Source: Achromobacter pulmonis (GTDB lineage: Bacteria > Pseudomonadota > Gammaproteobacteria > Burkholderiales > Burkholderiaceae_B). From it: a DNA stretch of 64,000 bases. Shown in pieces: positions 1 to 10,900 of the stretch. Below the pieces are notes generated by a model, which searched no databases, was not told where the DNA came from, and worked only from the letters and a program-made list of their open reading frames with translations. Within the stretch, counting starts at the first letter, position 1, and each line of letters begins with the position of its first letter. The DNA lies in the NCBI RefSeq assembly GCF_902859765.1, contig NZ_CADIJV010000006.1, positions 124,001 to 188,000 of the forward strand, read 5' to 3'. The translations under genes were made by a program, and so were the position numbers.

Positions 1-36
1 GGCCTGTGTGGGGCGCCTTGTCGATAGGAACCGGCC

Positions 37-1551
37 TTAGTCGCCGGCGGCGCCGGCGGGCTCGGCATAGAGTGGGAACACCAGGCGGATGCGGGTGCCC
101 GGCAGGTCGGAGTGGGGCGTCGGATGATCGCTGATGAGCACGGTCGCCTGGTGTTTCTGCGCGATCTCCCGGACGATCGCCAGGCCCAGCCCGCTGCCGT
201 CCGACAGGGTGCCCAGCACCCGGTAAAAACGGTCGAAGACGCGCTCGCGTTCTTCCGGGGCGATGCCAGGGCCGGAGTCTTCCACTTCCAGAATGCCCTG
301 TTCGCCCTGACGCTGCACGCGCACCGTGATGTGCCCGCCCCGCGGCGTATAGCGCAAGGCGTTGTCGATCAGGTTGTTGAGCAGCTCGGCCAGCAACAGC
401 GGGTTGCCGTTGATCTGCACCGGCGTTTCAGAGCCCTCGAAGCCCAGGTCGGTGCCGAGCGACAGCGCCAGCGGCACCCACTGCATCGCCTGCTCGTAGG
501 CGATGGCATTGAGGTCGGTCGCGGCCAGGCCGATGGCGCTGGGGTTTTCCGCCCGCGCCAGCAGCAGCAGTTGATTCACCAGCCGGGTGGCGCGTTCGGA
601 GCCGGTCACCAACTGGCGCAGGCTGGCCTGCATCTCTTCTGGGCTGGCATCGCGCAGCGCCAGCTCGGCCTGGGTGCGCAGCCCGGCCAGGGGCGTCTTC
701 AGCTGATGCGCGGCGTCGGCGACGAAGCGGCGTTGCGCCTGGACGTTGGCCGAGAGGCGGTCGAGCAGGTCATTCATGGCCGCCACCAGCGGCGCAATCT
801 CGGACGGCGCGGCGCGTTCATCGATGGGCGAGAGGTCGTCGGGCCGGCGCGCCCGCAAGCGCTGTTGCAGCGCGTTCAGCGGCGCCACGCCGCGCGACAG
901 GCCGAACCACACCAGCAGCACGGCGATCGGCAGGACCACGAACTGCGGGATGATCACGCCCTTGATGATGTCGTTGGCCAGTTGTGTGCGCTTTTCGACC
1001 GTCTCGGCCACGATCAGCAGCGCCGGCTGCGTATTGGGCAGGTTCAGATCGACCCAGGTGAACGCGAGCCGGACGCCGAAACCACGCAGGGTGTCGTCCT
1101 GGTACTGCACTTCGCCGGGGCGCGGCTGGCCGACCGAGGCCGGCAGAGGCAGAGCGCGGTCGCCGCCCAGGTACTCGCCGCGGCTGCCCAGCGCCAGCCA
1201 GAACACGCTGTCGGTCTCATCGGCGCGCAGTACGTCGCGCGCCGCATCGGTCATGCGCAGCACCGCGCGGCCGTCCTGCGCATGGACCTGGCGCGTCAGT
1301 ACATGCAGATTGTTGGCTAGCGCGCGGTCGTACGGCACGTTGGCGATGTTCTGCGCCACCACGTAGGTGATGGCGACGCTCATGGGCCACAGCAGGAACA
1401 GCGGCGCCAGCATCCAGTCGAGGATCTCGCCCAGCAGCGAACGCTGCGGCGGCGCAAAGCTGGGGCCGCGGGCCCCGGCCCGCATCACATCCAGCGCTTC
1501 CTGGTTGAGCGCCTCCGGCTGTGGCGGTTCAGCTTGCGAGGTAGGCCGCAC
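37..1551 (-). CDS. Two-component sensor histidine kinase (QseC/TctE-like)
   Basis: Inner-membrane sensor kinase of 504 residues that should phosphorylate the response regulator encoded just upstream. A membrane segment near residues 45-70 and a second near 195-220 flank a periplasmic sensor region, then a HAMP linker. The HisKA H-box reads FVADAAHQLKTPLAG with the phospho-acceptor at about His282; the ATPase part shows the N box (NNLIDNALRYTP), G1 (DSGPGIAP) and G2 (GSGLGLAIV). The start is GTG at 1551, and the reading frame overlaps the end of the regulator gene by 23 bases, so translation is probably coupled. The family resembles tricarboxylate (TctE) or QseC kinases; the signal sensed is unknown. 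Confidence 0.9.
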   Translation of the reverse strand: MRPTSQAEPPQPEALNQEALDVMRAGARGPSFAPPQRSLLGEILDWMLAPLFLLWPMSVAITYVVAQNIANVPYDRALANNLHVLTRQVHAQDGRAVLRMTDAARDVLRADETDSVFWLALGSRGEYLGGDRALPLPASVGQPRPGEVQYQDDTLRGFGVRLAFTWVDLNLPNTQPALLIVAETVEKRTQLANDIIKGVIIPQFVVLPIAVLLVWFGLSRGVAPLNALQQRLRARRPDDLSPIDERAAPSEIAPLVAAMNDLLDRLSANVQAQRRFVADAAHQLKTPLAGLRTQAELALRDASPEEMQASLRQLVTGSERATRLVNQLLLLARAENPSAIGLAATDLNAIAYEQAMQWVPLALSLGTDLGFEGSETPVQINGNPLLLAELLNNLIDNALRYTPRGGHITVRVQRQGEQGILEVEDSGPGIAPEERERVFDRFYRVLGTLSDGSGLGLAIVREIAQKHQATVLISDHPTPHSDLPGTRIRLVFPLYAEPAGAAGD

Positions 1552-2218
1552 CCTGGTCCCGTTCGAGGCAATAACCCAGGCCGCGCACCGTCACGATCTT
1601 CACGCCGCTGGGTTCGAGTTTCTTGCGCAGGCGGTGCACGTAGACTTCGATGGCGTTGGTGCTGACTTCCTCGCCCCATTCGCACAGGTGGTCGACCAAT
1701 TGGGTCTTGCTGACCATGCGGCCGCTGCGCGTCAACAGGATTTCGAGCAGGCTGACCTCGCGCGCGGACAAGTCGAGCGTCTGGTCATCGACCATGGCTA
1801 CGCGCCCGGTCTGGTCGAACACCAGGCGGCCATGCTTGAGCAGCGTGGCGCCGCCGCCGGCGCCGCGCCGGGTCAGAGCGCGCACCCGCGCCTCCAGTTC
1901 GGACAGGGCGAACGGCTTGGCCATGTAGTCGTCGGCGCCCAGGTCCAGCCCCTTGACGCGCTGCTCGATGCTGTCGGCGGCGGTCAGGATCAGGACGGGC
2001 AGGGCCGAATTGCGGGCCCGCAACCGGCGCAGGACCTCCAGGCCAGCCAGTTGCGGCAGGCCGAGGTCCAGGATGAGCAGGTCGAAGGCCTGGGCCGCCA
2101 GCGCCGAGTCGGCGGCCAGGCCGTCGCGCACGGCATCGACCGCATAGCCGTTGTGGCGCAACGAGCGTGACAGGCCGTCGGCCAGGATACTGTCGTCTTC
2201 CGCGATCAGGATGCGCAT
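1529..2218 (-). CDS. OmpR-family response regulator (QseB/TctD-like)
   Basis: DNA-binding response regulator of 229 residues. The receiver domain (1-115) has the acidic pair at residues 8-9, the phosphorylatable Asp51 in LILDLGLP and the conserved Lys in YMAKPF. The C-terminal winged-helix domain (about 125-220) carries the STNAIEVYVHRLRKKL recognition region typical of OmpR/PhoB proteins. It is first in a two-gene operon with the overlapping histidine kinase. The upstream region, shared with recA, contains a run of ten C on this strand about 80-90 bases before the start codon, which could make expression phase-variable. Target genes are not known. Confidence 0.92.
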   Translation of the reverse strand: MRILIAEDDSILADGLSRSLRHNGYAVDAVRDGLAADSALAAQAFDLLILDLGLPQLAGLEVLRRLRARNSALPVLILTAADSIEQRVKGLDLGADDYMAKPFALSELEARVRALTRRGAGGGATLLKHGRLVFDQTGRVAMVDDQTLDLSAREVSLLEILLTRSGRMVSKTQLVDHLCEWGEEVSTNAIEVYVHRLRKKLEPSGVKIVTVRGLGYCLERDQGAAYLAS

Positions 2219-2298
2219 GGGCTATCGAAAGAAGGAGAGCTCGCCGCGCCAGCGGCGCGCGTACGCCGCCCTGGGATGGATAGCCGGGGCGGCGGGCC

Positions 2299-2308
2299 GG
2301 GGGGGGGG
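2299..2308. repeat. Homopolymer of ten G (ten C on the minus strand)
   Basis: Ten uninterrupted G residues on the plus strand lie 81-90 bases upstream of the response regulator start. It is the longest mononucleotide run I noticed in the window. Poly-C tracts in promoter regions of Bordetella fim genes are known to slip and phase-vary; whether this one does is inference. No clear -10/-35 pair places it inside a core promoter. Confidence 0.8.
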
Positions 2309-2400
2309 CGCAATGGGGACATAGCGCCTGTTTTTTTCCCGATTCTGTCACACGGGGCCGGGCTTGCCCACTCAGGGAATACGTGGAAAACCCTGGCACA

Positions 2401-2416
2401 CTGTTTTTTTGTACAG
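2401..2416 (+). promoter_or_regulatory. LexA (SOS) box of recA
   Basis: The 16-mer CTGTTTTTTTGTACAG is a perfect match to the CTGT-N8-ACAG SOS operator. It ends 164 bases before the recA start and overlaps the expected -35 region of a promoter whose -10 would be CATAAT at 2430-2435, so bound LexA would block RNA polymerase. Confidence 0.9.
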
Positions 2417-2580
2417 TACAATCCGATGCCATAATCTGCGCTATCGCTTTCTGATCGCAGCCTGGATCCACCGCTTCGACACCGTTTCGATCAACCCCTT
2501 GCGACAACCCGCGCTGACCGGTACCCGTGCCGCGCCCCGACATCCGATACGTTACAGACTCAGACCCGACAGGACACTAC

Positions 2581-3645
<1,065 letters not shown>

Positions 3646-3694
3646 TCCCGCCACGGCATCACCGGATTGCACCGGGCCCGTCAGCCCGGCGGCC

Positions 3695-3734
3695 GCCAGC
3701 GGCAGGCTCCCGTTCCGGGAGACCTGCCGCTGGC
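3695..3734 (+). promoter_or_regulatory. Large hairpin between recA and recX
   Basis: GCCAGCGGCAGG (3695-3706) is perfectly complementary to CCTGCCGCTGGC (3723-3734), with an inner CTCCC/GGGAG stem and a GTTCC loop, giving about 17 base pairs with one bulged A. No U run follows, so it is not a canonical terminator. It ends only a few bases before the recX ribosome-binding GGAG, suggesting RNA processing, partial termination or translational control that keeps RecX far below RecA. Confidence 0.7.
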
Positions 3735-3749
3735 ACATGGAGTAAGTGC

Positions 3750-4367
3750 ATGAGCTGGAAACCGCCCGTCACGTCCGCCGACCGCTTGCGCGCCCGCCTG
3801 GACGATGAGTTCGAGACCGTGGCCAAGCCAGAGGGCCTGCGCCGCACGTCGGACCTGCGGCGGGCCGCCGACTCCACCGCGGCCGCCGACCAGGAGCCGG
3901 CCGCGGGCCAGTCACGCACGCCCCGCAAGGGGCCGTCGCTCAAGATGCGCGCGGTCGGCTATCTGTCGCGGCGCGAGCATGCCCGCGACGAACTGGCGCG
4001 CAAACTCGCGCCCCACGCCGAAGATCCCGACGAGGTCGGGCGCGTGCTGGATGCGCTGGAAAAAGAGGGATGGCTGTCGACCGAGCGCTTTGCACAAAGC
4101 CTGGTGCATCGGCGCGCTTCGCGCCAGGGCGCGGCGCGCATCGTGCGGGAACTGCGCCAGCACGGCGTGGATGACGCCCAGGTGTCCGAATTGCGCGAAC
4201 AATTGCGTGCCACGGAATACGAGCGCGCGCTCGAGGTCTGGCAGAAGCGCTTCGGGGCCAAGCCCGAGGATCGCGCCGCGTATGCCAAGCAGGCCCGTTT
4301 CCTGGCCAGCCGGGGGTTCGCGCACGACGTCATCCGCCGCATCGTGGGGGCGGGCGACGACGATTGA
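3750..4367 (+). CDS. recX: RecX regulatory protein
   Basis: RecX, 205 residues, binds RecA filaments and limits recombinase and co-protease activity. After a poorly conserved charged N-terminus (about 1-60) come the three-helix RecX repeats, recognisable from SLKMRAVGYLSRREHARDEL, DALEKEGWLS and RASRQGAARIVRELRQHGV. Its position directly after recA is the classic arrangement. It converges on metR, with 59 bases between the stop codons. The N-terminal extension is longer than in E. coli RecX (166 residues), as is common in Burkholderiales. Confidence 0.93.
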   Translation: MSWKPPVTSADRLRARLDDEFETVAKPEGLRRTSDLRRAADSTAAADQEPAAGQSRTPRKGPSLKMRAVGYLSRREHARDELARKLAPHAEDPDEVGRVLDALEKEGWLSTERFAQSLVHRRASRQGAARIVRELRQHGVDDAQVSELREQLRATEYERALEVWQKRFGAKPEDRAAYAKQARFLASRGFAHDVIRRIVGAGDDD

Positions 4368-4426
4368 GCCGCCCGCGCGCCCGGCGCGGCGCCAGGGTTC
4401 AGGCGCCGGTCGCTTCGGCTTTTCGC

Positions 4427-5344
4427 CTATTTCGCCGACTTGATGCCGTTCAGCGTCTTGAAGCAGACGTCACGCGTCAGCGTCAGGAACTCGCCGATAT
4501 ACGAGGCATCGGTGTCCTCGCTGCGCACGGTGGCGTACAGGGTACGCCACACCCCCTGCGGCCCCAGGCGGCACAGCCGCAGCCAACCCTGGTTCATGTA
4601 TTCGGTCAGGGCCCAGTTGGGCAGGGCCGCTACGCCGCGGTTGCTCGCCACCAATTGCGCGATGATCGGCGTCAATTCCGCCTTGCGGATGGCTGCCGGC
4701 TCGACGTCGGCGGGGTCCAGGAATGCGGTGAAGACATCCAGGCGCTGCTTGTCGACCGGATAGGTGATGAGCGTCTGGTCCGCCAATTGGTCCGGCATGA
4801 TGAACTTGTTGCCGGCCAGCGGATTGGATTCGGACACGGCCAGCACCAGTTCGTATTTGAACAGCGGCAGGTACTCGACGGCATCGAGCGGTTGGGGATC
4901 GGACGTAATGACCAGGTCCAGGTCGCCGCGCACCAGCGCCGGCAGTGGGGCGAACGAAAACGCGGCCGACAGGTCCAGCGCCACGTCCGGCCATTGCGCG
5001 CGGAAGGCGTCGAGCGCCGGCATCAGCCACTGGAAGCAGGAATGGCAATCGATGGCCAGGTGCAGGCGACCGGTGCGGCCGGCGGCCAGCCGCTGCAGTT
5101 CGCGTTCGGTGGCGCGGATGCGTGGCAGGACCTCATCGGCCAGCGCCAGCACGCGCAGCCCCGCGGTGGTCAGGCGGGCCGGCCGGGTGCGGCGGTTCAG
5201 CAGCGGCGTGCCGAGCCGGGTCTCCAGGTCTCGCAATTGATGCGACAGGGCCGACTGGGTCAGGTGCAGGCGTTCGGCGGCCTCTTGCAGGCTGCCCCCT
5301 TCTCGGATGGCGGTGAGCGTTTCAAGGTGGCGGATTTCCAGCAT
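4427..5344 (-). CDS. metR: LysR-type regulator of methionine genes
   Basis: MetR, 305 residues, activates metE and related genes with homocysteine as co-inducer in enterobacteria. The N-terminal winged HTH (residues 1-60) reads MLEIRHLETL then LHLTQSALSHQLRDLE, very close to E. coli MetR, and the rest is the LysR co-inducer domain. The ATG at 5344 gives the family N-terminus; an ATG 39 bases upstream would add 13 unconserved residues. It is divergent from metE with a 206-bp shared control region, the same arrangement as in enterobacteria. Confidence 0.9.
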   Translation of the reverse strand: MLEIRHLETLTAIREGGSLQEAAERLHLTQSALSHQLRDLETRLGTPLLNRRTRPARLTTAGLRVLALADEVLPRIRATERELQRLAAGRTGRLHLAIDCHSCFQWLMPALDAFRAQWPDVALDLSAAFSFAPLPALVRGDLDLVITSDPQPLDAVEYLPLFKYELVLAVSESNPLAGNKFIMPDQLADQTLITYPVDKQRLDVFTAFLDPADVEPAAIRKAELTPIIAQLVASNRGVAALPNWALTEYMNQGWLRLCRLGPQGVWRTLYATVRSEDTDASYIGEFLTLTRDVCFKTLNGIKSAK

Positions 5345-5445
5345 GGGGCGACGGCTGTGAAGGTGGCGCGGCAGGCCGGGCAAGACGGCGTGCGCGGGCG
5401 CCGGGGCTGTCCCGTCCCTGGGGGCGGGCGTGGAGCTTTATTGTA

Positions 5446-5458
5446 TGAGATTTGCTCA
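5446..5458. promoter_or_regulatory. Candidate MetR operator between metR and metE
   Basis: TGAGATTTGCTCA is an interrupted palindrome (TGAG-N5-CTCA) with the same spacing as the enterobacterial MetR site TGAA-N5-TTCA. It lies 93 bases before the metE start and about 100 bases before metR. The surrounding 60 bases are unusually AT-rich, as expected for divergent promoters. The assignment rests on symmetry and location only. Confidence 0.5.
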
Positions 5459-5550
5459 TATTATGGATGTAGACATTGATTTTGATTCATTTTGATTTGG
5501 CGGCAGAATAGCCTTCACATGAACAAATTTTGTACAACAACGGTGTTGCC

Positions 5551-7848
5551 ATGACTACGATTCATAATTTGGGGTTCCCCCGCATCGGTGCCCAGCGCGA
5601 ATTGAAGCGCGCGGTCGAAGCCTATTGGGCCGGCAAGCAGGGCGGCGATGCGCTGGAGCAGACCGGCCGCGAATTGCGCGCCCGGCACTGGCAGGTGCAG
5701 GCCGCCGCCGGCGTCAGGTTCGTCCCCGTGGGTGATTTCGCCTGGTACGACCAGATCCTGGAATGGACCACGCTGCTGGGCGCCGTGCCCGCGCGCTTTG
5801 GCCAGAAGGACAGCGAGCCGGTCTCGCTGGATACGCTGTTCCGCATGGGCCGCGGCCGCGCCCCGTCGGGCAAGCCCGCCGCGGCCTGCGAAATGACCAA
5901 GTGGTTCGACACCAACTACCACTACATCGTGCCGGAACTGGTGCCGGGCCAGACCTTCCGCATCGCCCGTGAATCGCTTTTCGAGCAGATCCAGGAAGCC
6001 CAGGCGCTGGGCCACGCCGTCAAACCGGTGATCCCGGGCCCGCTGACCTGGCTGTTCCTGGGCAAGGGCGATGCTTTCGCCGACGGCGCCGCCGACGCGG
6101 CCAAGCTGCAACTGCTGGCCAACCTGGTGCCGGTGTACCAGGAAGTGCTGGCGCGCTTTGCCAAGCTCGGCGTTGAGTGGGTGCAGATCGACGAGCCCAT
6201 CCTGGTACTGGACCTGCCGCAGGCCTGGCGCGATGCCTTCAAGCAGGTATATGCCTCGCTGTCGGCGAGCCCGGTCAAACTGCTGGCGGCCACCTATTTC
6301 GATGGGCTGAAGGACAATCTCGGCACCGCCCTGGGCCTGCCGGTGGCCGGCCTGCACGTGGATCTGGTGCGCGCCCCCGAACAGTTGGCCGGGGTGCTGG
6401 CCGGCCTGGGCGCGGACAAGGTGCTGTCCGCCGGCGTCATCAATGGCCGCAACATCTGGCGCACCGACCTGGACGCCGCCCTTGCCACGCTGGCTCCGGT
6501 CAAGCAGCAGTTGGGCGAACGCCTGTGGCTGGCGCCGTCGTGCTCGTTGCTGCATGTGCCGGTGGACCTGGCCAACGAAACCGAGCTGGACGCCGAGCTC
6601 AAGAGCTGGCTGTCGTTCGCCGCCCAGAAGCTGGAAGAATTGAGCCTGCTCGGCCGCGCCCTGGACAGCGCCACCGAGCCCGGCGTGCAGGACGGCCTGG
6701 CCAGGCAGCGTGCCGCCCTGGCCGCGCGCCGCTCGTCGACCCGCATCCACAACCCGGCCGTGGCGCAGCGCATGGCGGCGTCGGCCGGCGTTTCGCGTGA
6801 CCGCGCGCCGTTCGCCGGCCGCATCGCCCGCCAGCAGGAAGAACTGGGCCTGCCGGCATTCCCCACCACCACGATCGGCTCGTTCCCGCAGACCGCCGAG
6901 ATCCGCGCGCTGCGCCGCGACTGGAAGTCGGGCGCGCTGACGGACTCGGCCTACGAGAGCGCCATCCGCAAGGAAATCGAGGAGGTGATCCGCTTCCAGG
7001 AGAAGGTCGGCCTGGACGTGCTGGTGCATGGCGAGCCCGAGCGCAACGACATGGTGGAGTACTTTGGCGAGCTGCTGGCGGGCTTTGCCTTCACCAGGAA
7101 CGGCTGGGTGCAGAGCTACGGCTCGCGTTGCGTCAAGCCGCCGATCATCTTCGGTGACGTGGCCCGCCCCGCGCCGATGACGGTGGGCTGGTCCTCCTAC
7201 GCCCAGTCGCTGACCGACAAGCCGGTCAAGGGCATGTTGACCGGTCCGGTCACCATCCTGCAGTGGTCGTTCGTGCGCGATGACCAGCCGCGCGAACAGA
7301 CCTGCCGCCAGCTGGCGCTGGCCCTGCGCGACGAAGTGGTGGACCTGGAAGCCGCCGGCATCAACGTCATCCAGATCGACGAACCGGCCATCCGCGAAGG
7401 CCTGCCGCTGCGCCGCGCCGATTGGCAGGCCTATCTGGACTGGGCGGTGGACTGCTTCCGCCTGGCCACCGCCGGCGTGCGCGACGAGACGCAGATCCAT
7501 ACCCACATGTGCTATTCGGAGTTCAACGACATCATCGAGTCGATCGCCGCCATGGATGCGGACGTGATCACCATCGAGACGTCGCGCTCCAACATGGAAC
7601 TGCTCAAGGCGTTCGAGGACTTCCGCTACCCCAACGACATCGGCCCGGGCGTGTACGACATCCACTCGCCCAACGTGCCGGAAGTGGACTGGATGGTCGG
7701 CCTGATGCAGAAGGCGGCCGCCCGCCTGCCCAGAGAGCGCCTCTGGGTGAACCCGGATTGCGGCTTGAAGACCCGTGCCTGGCCCGAAACCGAAGCGGCG
7801 CTGATCGGCATGGTGCAAGCCGCTCGCGCGCTGCGCGAAGCCGTCTGA
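5551..7848 (+). CDS. metE: Cobalamin-independent methionine synthase
   Basis: MetE, 765 residues (E. coli 753), transfers a methyl group from 5-methyltetrahydropteroyltri-glutamate to homocysteine using zinc, without B12. The N-terminal half begins [13 protein letters not shown]; the C-terminal catalytic half contains [29 protein letters not shown], the zinc-ligand region [12 protein letters not shown] and a second cysteine in [11 protein letters not shown]. The ATG at 5551 matches the family start; 21 bases upstream is an alternative ATG. Likely activated by MetR from the divergent gene. Confidence 0.97.
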   Translation: MTTIHNLGFPRIGAQRELKRAVEAYWAGKQGGDALEQTGRELRARHWQVQAAAGVRFVPVGDFAWYDQILEWTTLLGAVPARFGQKDSEPVSLDTLFRMGRGRAPSGKPAAACEMTKWFDTNYHYIVPELVPGQTFRIARESLFEQIQEAQALGHAVKPVIPGPLTWLFLGKGDAFADGAADAAKLQLLANLVPVYQEVLARFAKLGVEWVQIDEPILVLDLPQAWRDAFKQVYASLSASPVKLLAATYFDGLKDNLGTALGLPVAGLHVDLVRAPEQLAGVLAGLGADKVLSAGVINGRNIWRTDLDAALATLAPVKQQLGERLWLAPSCSLLHVPVDLANETELDAELKSWLSFAAQKLEELSLLGRALDSATEPGVQDGLARQRAALAARRSSTRIHNPAVAQRMAASAGVSRDRAPFAGRIARQQEELGLPAFPTTTIGSFPQTAEIRALRRDWKSGALTDSAYESAIRKEIEEVIRFQEKVGLDVLVHGEPERNDMVEYFGELLAGFAFTRNGWVQSYGSRCVKPPIIFGDVARPAPMTVGWSSYAQSLTDKPVKGMLTGPVTILQWSFVRDDQPREQTCRQLALALRDEVVDLEAAGINVIQIDEPAIREGLPLRRADWQAYLDWAVDCFRLATAGVRDETQIHTHMCYSEFNDIIESIAAMDADVITIETSRSNMELLKAFEDFRYPNDIGPGVYDIHSPNVPEVDWMVGLMQKAAARLPRERLWVNPDCGLKTRAWPETEAALIGMVQAARALREAV

Positions 7849-7928
7849 AACGCGGCGGCCGGCCGGGCCGCCGCACGGATGCCGCCCGGCGGTCGCGCCG
7901 CCGTGGCCGGACCAGCCCATCTCCCTCT

Positions 7929-7963
7929 GTGTCGCGCGCCATGCGCGGCACGGGGGTTTTTTT
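7929..7963 (+). terminator. Intrinsic terminator after metE
   Basis: A 9-bp stem GTGTCGCGC / GCGCGGCAC (7929-7937 with 7943-7951, one U-G pair) and a 5-base loop is followed by GGGGG and seven T. It separates metE from the downstream synthetase gene, which therefore needs its own promoter. Confidence 0.6.
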
Positions 7964-7984
7964 CGTCCGCGCCGGAACGAAATC

Positions 7985-10900
7985 ATGCGGCACGGGTCAA
8001 TAGGCGAACATCCCATTTCCCGGCGCTGCGCCGTACCTATGATTCTCCAAGGCCCCTATCGGCCGGATCTGCTGCAAGCGGAAACGTTGCCCGATATTCT
8101 GGAAGCCACGATCCTGCGGTGTCCCGCCGCCATCGCCATCCATTGGCTGGATCAATCCCTGACCTATGAAGACCTCGGACGCCGCGCCGACCTGGCCGCG
8201 CACCACCTGATCGAAGCGGGCGTGCGGCCCGGCGATATCGTTGGCCTGTGCCTGCCGCGCGGCGACGAACTGCTGGTGATGCAGGCCGCCATCGCCAAGG
8301 CCGGCGCCGCCTGGCTGCCGTTCGAGTCCGACACCCCGCCCGAGCGCATGCTGGTCTGCCTGCAGGACGCCGGTTCGCGCGGCCTGGTGGCCGGGGGAGA
8401 GGTGCGCCTGGACGGCTTGGCCACCTGGACACCCTGGGAACTGTCGGCGCCGGTCGAGGGCGCCCTGTGCCGCCGGGCGGGGCTGTCGCCCGACCATCCC
8501 GCCTATGTGATCTATACCTCGGGCTCCACCGGCAAGCCCAAGGGCGTGCCGATCAGCCAGGCCAGCATTTGCCATTTCCTGCGCAGCGAAAACGAAGTGC
8601 TGGGCGTGCGCCACGGCGACAAGGTCTACCAGGGGTTTTCGGTCGCTTTCGACATGTCGTTCGAGGAAATCTGGATCAGCTACCTGGTGGGCGCCACCTT
8701 GTGGGTGGCGCCCAAGATGCTGACCACCGACCCCGAGGCCTTGCCCGATGCCCTGGCGCGCGAGGGCGTGACGGTGTTGCACGCGGTGCCGACGCTGCTG
8801 GCGCTGTTCGCGCGTGACGTGCCGGGCCTGCGCATCGTCAACCTGGGCGGCGAGATGTGCCCGGAGTTTCTGGTGCAGCGCTGGGCCACGCCCGGCCGGC
8901 GCCTGTTCAACACCTACGGCCCGACCGAGACGACCGTGTCGGCCAGTCTGGCCGAACTGCTGCCTGGCCAACCCGTGACCATCGGCACGCCGCTGCCCAA
9001 CTACGGCATGCTGATCCGCGGCGAGGACGGCGCGGTGCTGCCGCAAGGCCAGACCGGTGAGCTCTGTATCACCGGCCCGGGCGTGGCCGGCGGCTACCTG
9101 GGGCGGCCGGAACTGACGGCCGAGAAGTTCCTGGCCAATCCCCGTCCCACGGGCGAGCACGACACCCGCATGTATCGCAGCGGCGACCTGGCGCGCATCG
9201 ACGAGAACGGCCAGATCCAATGCCTGGGCCGCAGCGATGATCAGGTCAAGGTGCGCGGCTTTCGTGTCGAGCTGGGCGAGATCGAGGCCGCGCTGTACCG
9301 GCAGGCTGGCGTCGGCGCGGCCGCCGTGGTGTTGCGGGATCTGGCCGGCATCGAGCAATTGGTGGCGTTCCTGACGCCGGAGGGCGATGCGCGGCTCGAT
9401 CCGCACGCGCTGCGCGCGGCGCTGGCGGCCGAACTGCCCGCCTACATGATCCCGGCCCGCTTCGAGCTGGTGGCCGACGTGCCGCGCCTGACCTCGGGCA
9501 AGATCGACCGCAAGGCCCTGAAGGCGCGCGAGCTGGCTACCGCGTCCGAGCCCAGCGGCGAGGACGACACCCCGGTTTCGCCCGCCGAACACGCCTTGTT
9601 CGAGGCCTTGCGGCCCTTGTTCCCGGGCCAGCCGCTGCGGCTGGCGAGCGATTTCTTCCGCGACCTGGGCGGCCATTCGCTGCTGGCGGCGCGGCTGGTG
9701 TCCTCGCTGCGCAAACATCCACAGTTCTCGGCGCTGACCATGCACGAGCTCTACCAGCATTCGGTGCTGGGGGCGCTGGCGGCCCGGCTGGACGCGCTGG
9801 CGGCCGAATCGGCGGTCGCGGCGGCGCCCGTCCAGCAGGCGCCGATCGAGCGCGTGCCGCAATGGCGCCGCTGGGCCTGTGGCCTGGCGCAGTTGGCGGC
9901 GTTGCCGCTGCTGATCGGCGTGCGCATGCTGATCTGGCTGACGCCATTCTTCACCTATCACTATTTCACCGGCGACGAGGGCGATTCGGTGTGGCGCGCG
10001 GTGGCGCTGTCGATCGCCAGCTACCTGGCCTGCAATCTGCTCAGTTTCGGCGTGGCGGTGGTCTGCAAATGGGGCATTCTGGGCCGGCTCAAGGCGGGCC
10101 GCTATCCGCTCTACGGCTGGACTTTCTACCGCTGGTGGCTGGTCGACCGCATCTTCGACATTCCGCCGGCGCACCTGCTGGCGGGGTCGCCGTTGCAGGC
10201 CTGGTATCTGCGGGCGCTGGGCGCGCGCATCGGCCGCGATACCGCCATCAGCCGCATTTCGGTGCGCGCCCCGGACCTGCTGACGGTGGGTGACGGGGCC
10301 AGCATCGGCGCCGCCGTGAACCTGGAGAACTTCGAGGTGCGCGGCGCGCACTGGGAAGTCGGGCCCATCACGCTGGGTGAGAATGCCTACGTCGGCTCCT
10401 ACGCGGTGCTGCAGGGCGACGTCGTGATCGAGGCCGACGGCCGGCTCGAGGGCCTGTCATCGCTGTCCGCCGGCTCCCGCATCCCGGCGGGCCAGATCTG
10501 GACCGGGGCGCCGGCGCGGCAGGATCCGCAGGCGCGCGCCCCGGAACTGCCGCCGCGTCCGGCGCGCGAAGACCGTTGGGCGCGCCTGGACGTGTTGGCC
10601 TACGCGGCCGGCGGCACGCTGATCGCGGCACTGTTCTTCATGCCGGTGTTCCCGAGTTTCGTGCTGATCGACTGGATCGACGCGCGCTGGCTCGACCTGA
10701 TGGGCTCACGGGTCTGGTGGCCCAACGCATTCCTGGCCTATCTGCTGCTGGCGCTGCCGGCCAGTGCTCTGCTGTTGTTGCTGACGGTGCTGGTGTCCGC
10801 GATGCTGCGCTGGGCACTGTTGCCGCGCCTGGCAAGCGGCCGCTGGCCGGTCTATGGCCAGATCTACCTGCGACGCTGGCTGACCAACCAGATCCAGGAG

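Larger units (their letters stand above)
2219..2580. other. 362-bp divergent intergenic region (response regulator / recA)
   Basis: No gene is visible here. The region holds the start-proximal leader of the two-component operon on the minus strand, a ten-base G run at 2299-2308, and the recA promoter with its LexA box on the plus strand. A CATAAT hexamer at 2430-2435 is a candidate recA -10 box. Confidence 0.7.

Noticed and set aside
5515-8016. An 833-codon open frame antisense to metE.
   Set aside because: The same GC-frame artefact; composition is dominated by Arg, Gln, His and Gly, and metE on the other strand is unmistakable.
7997-10351. A 784-codon frame antisense to the Pls-like synthetase.
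   Set aside because: Low-complexity shadow of the adenylation domain with no recognisable motif.
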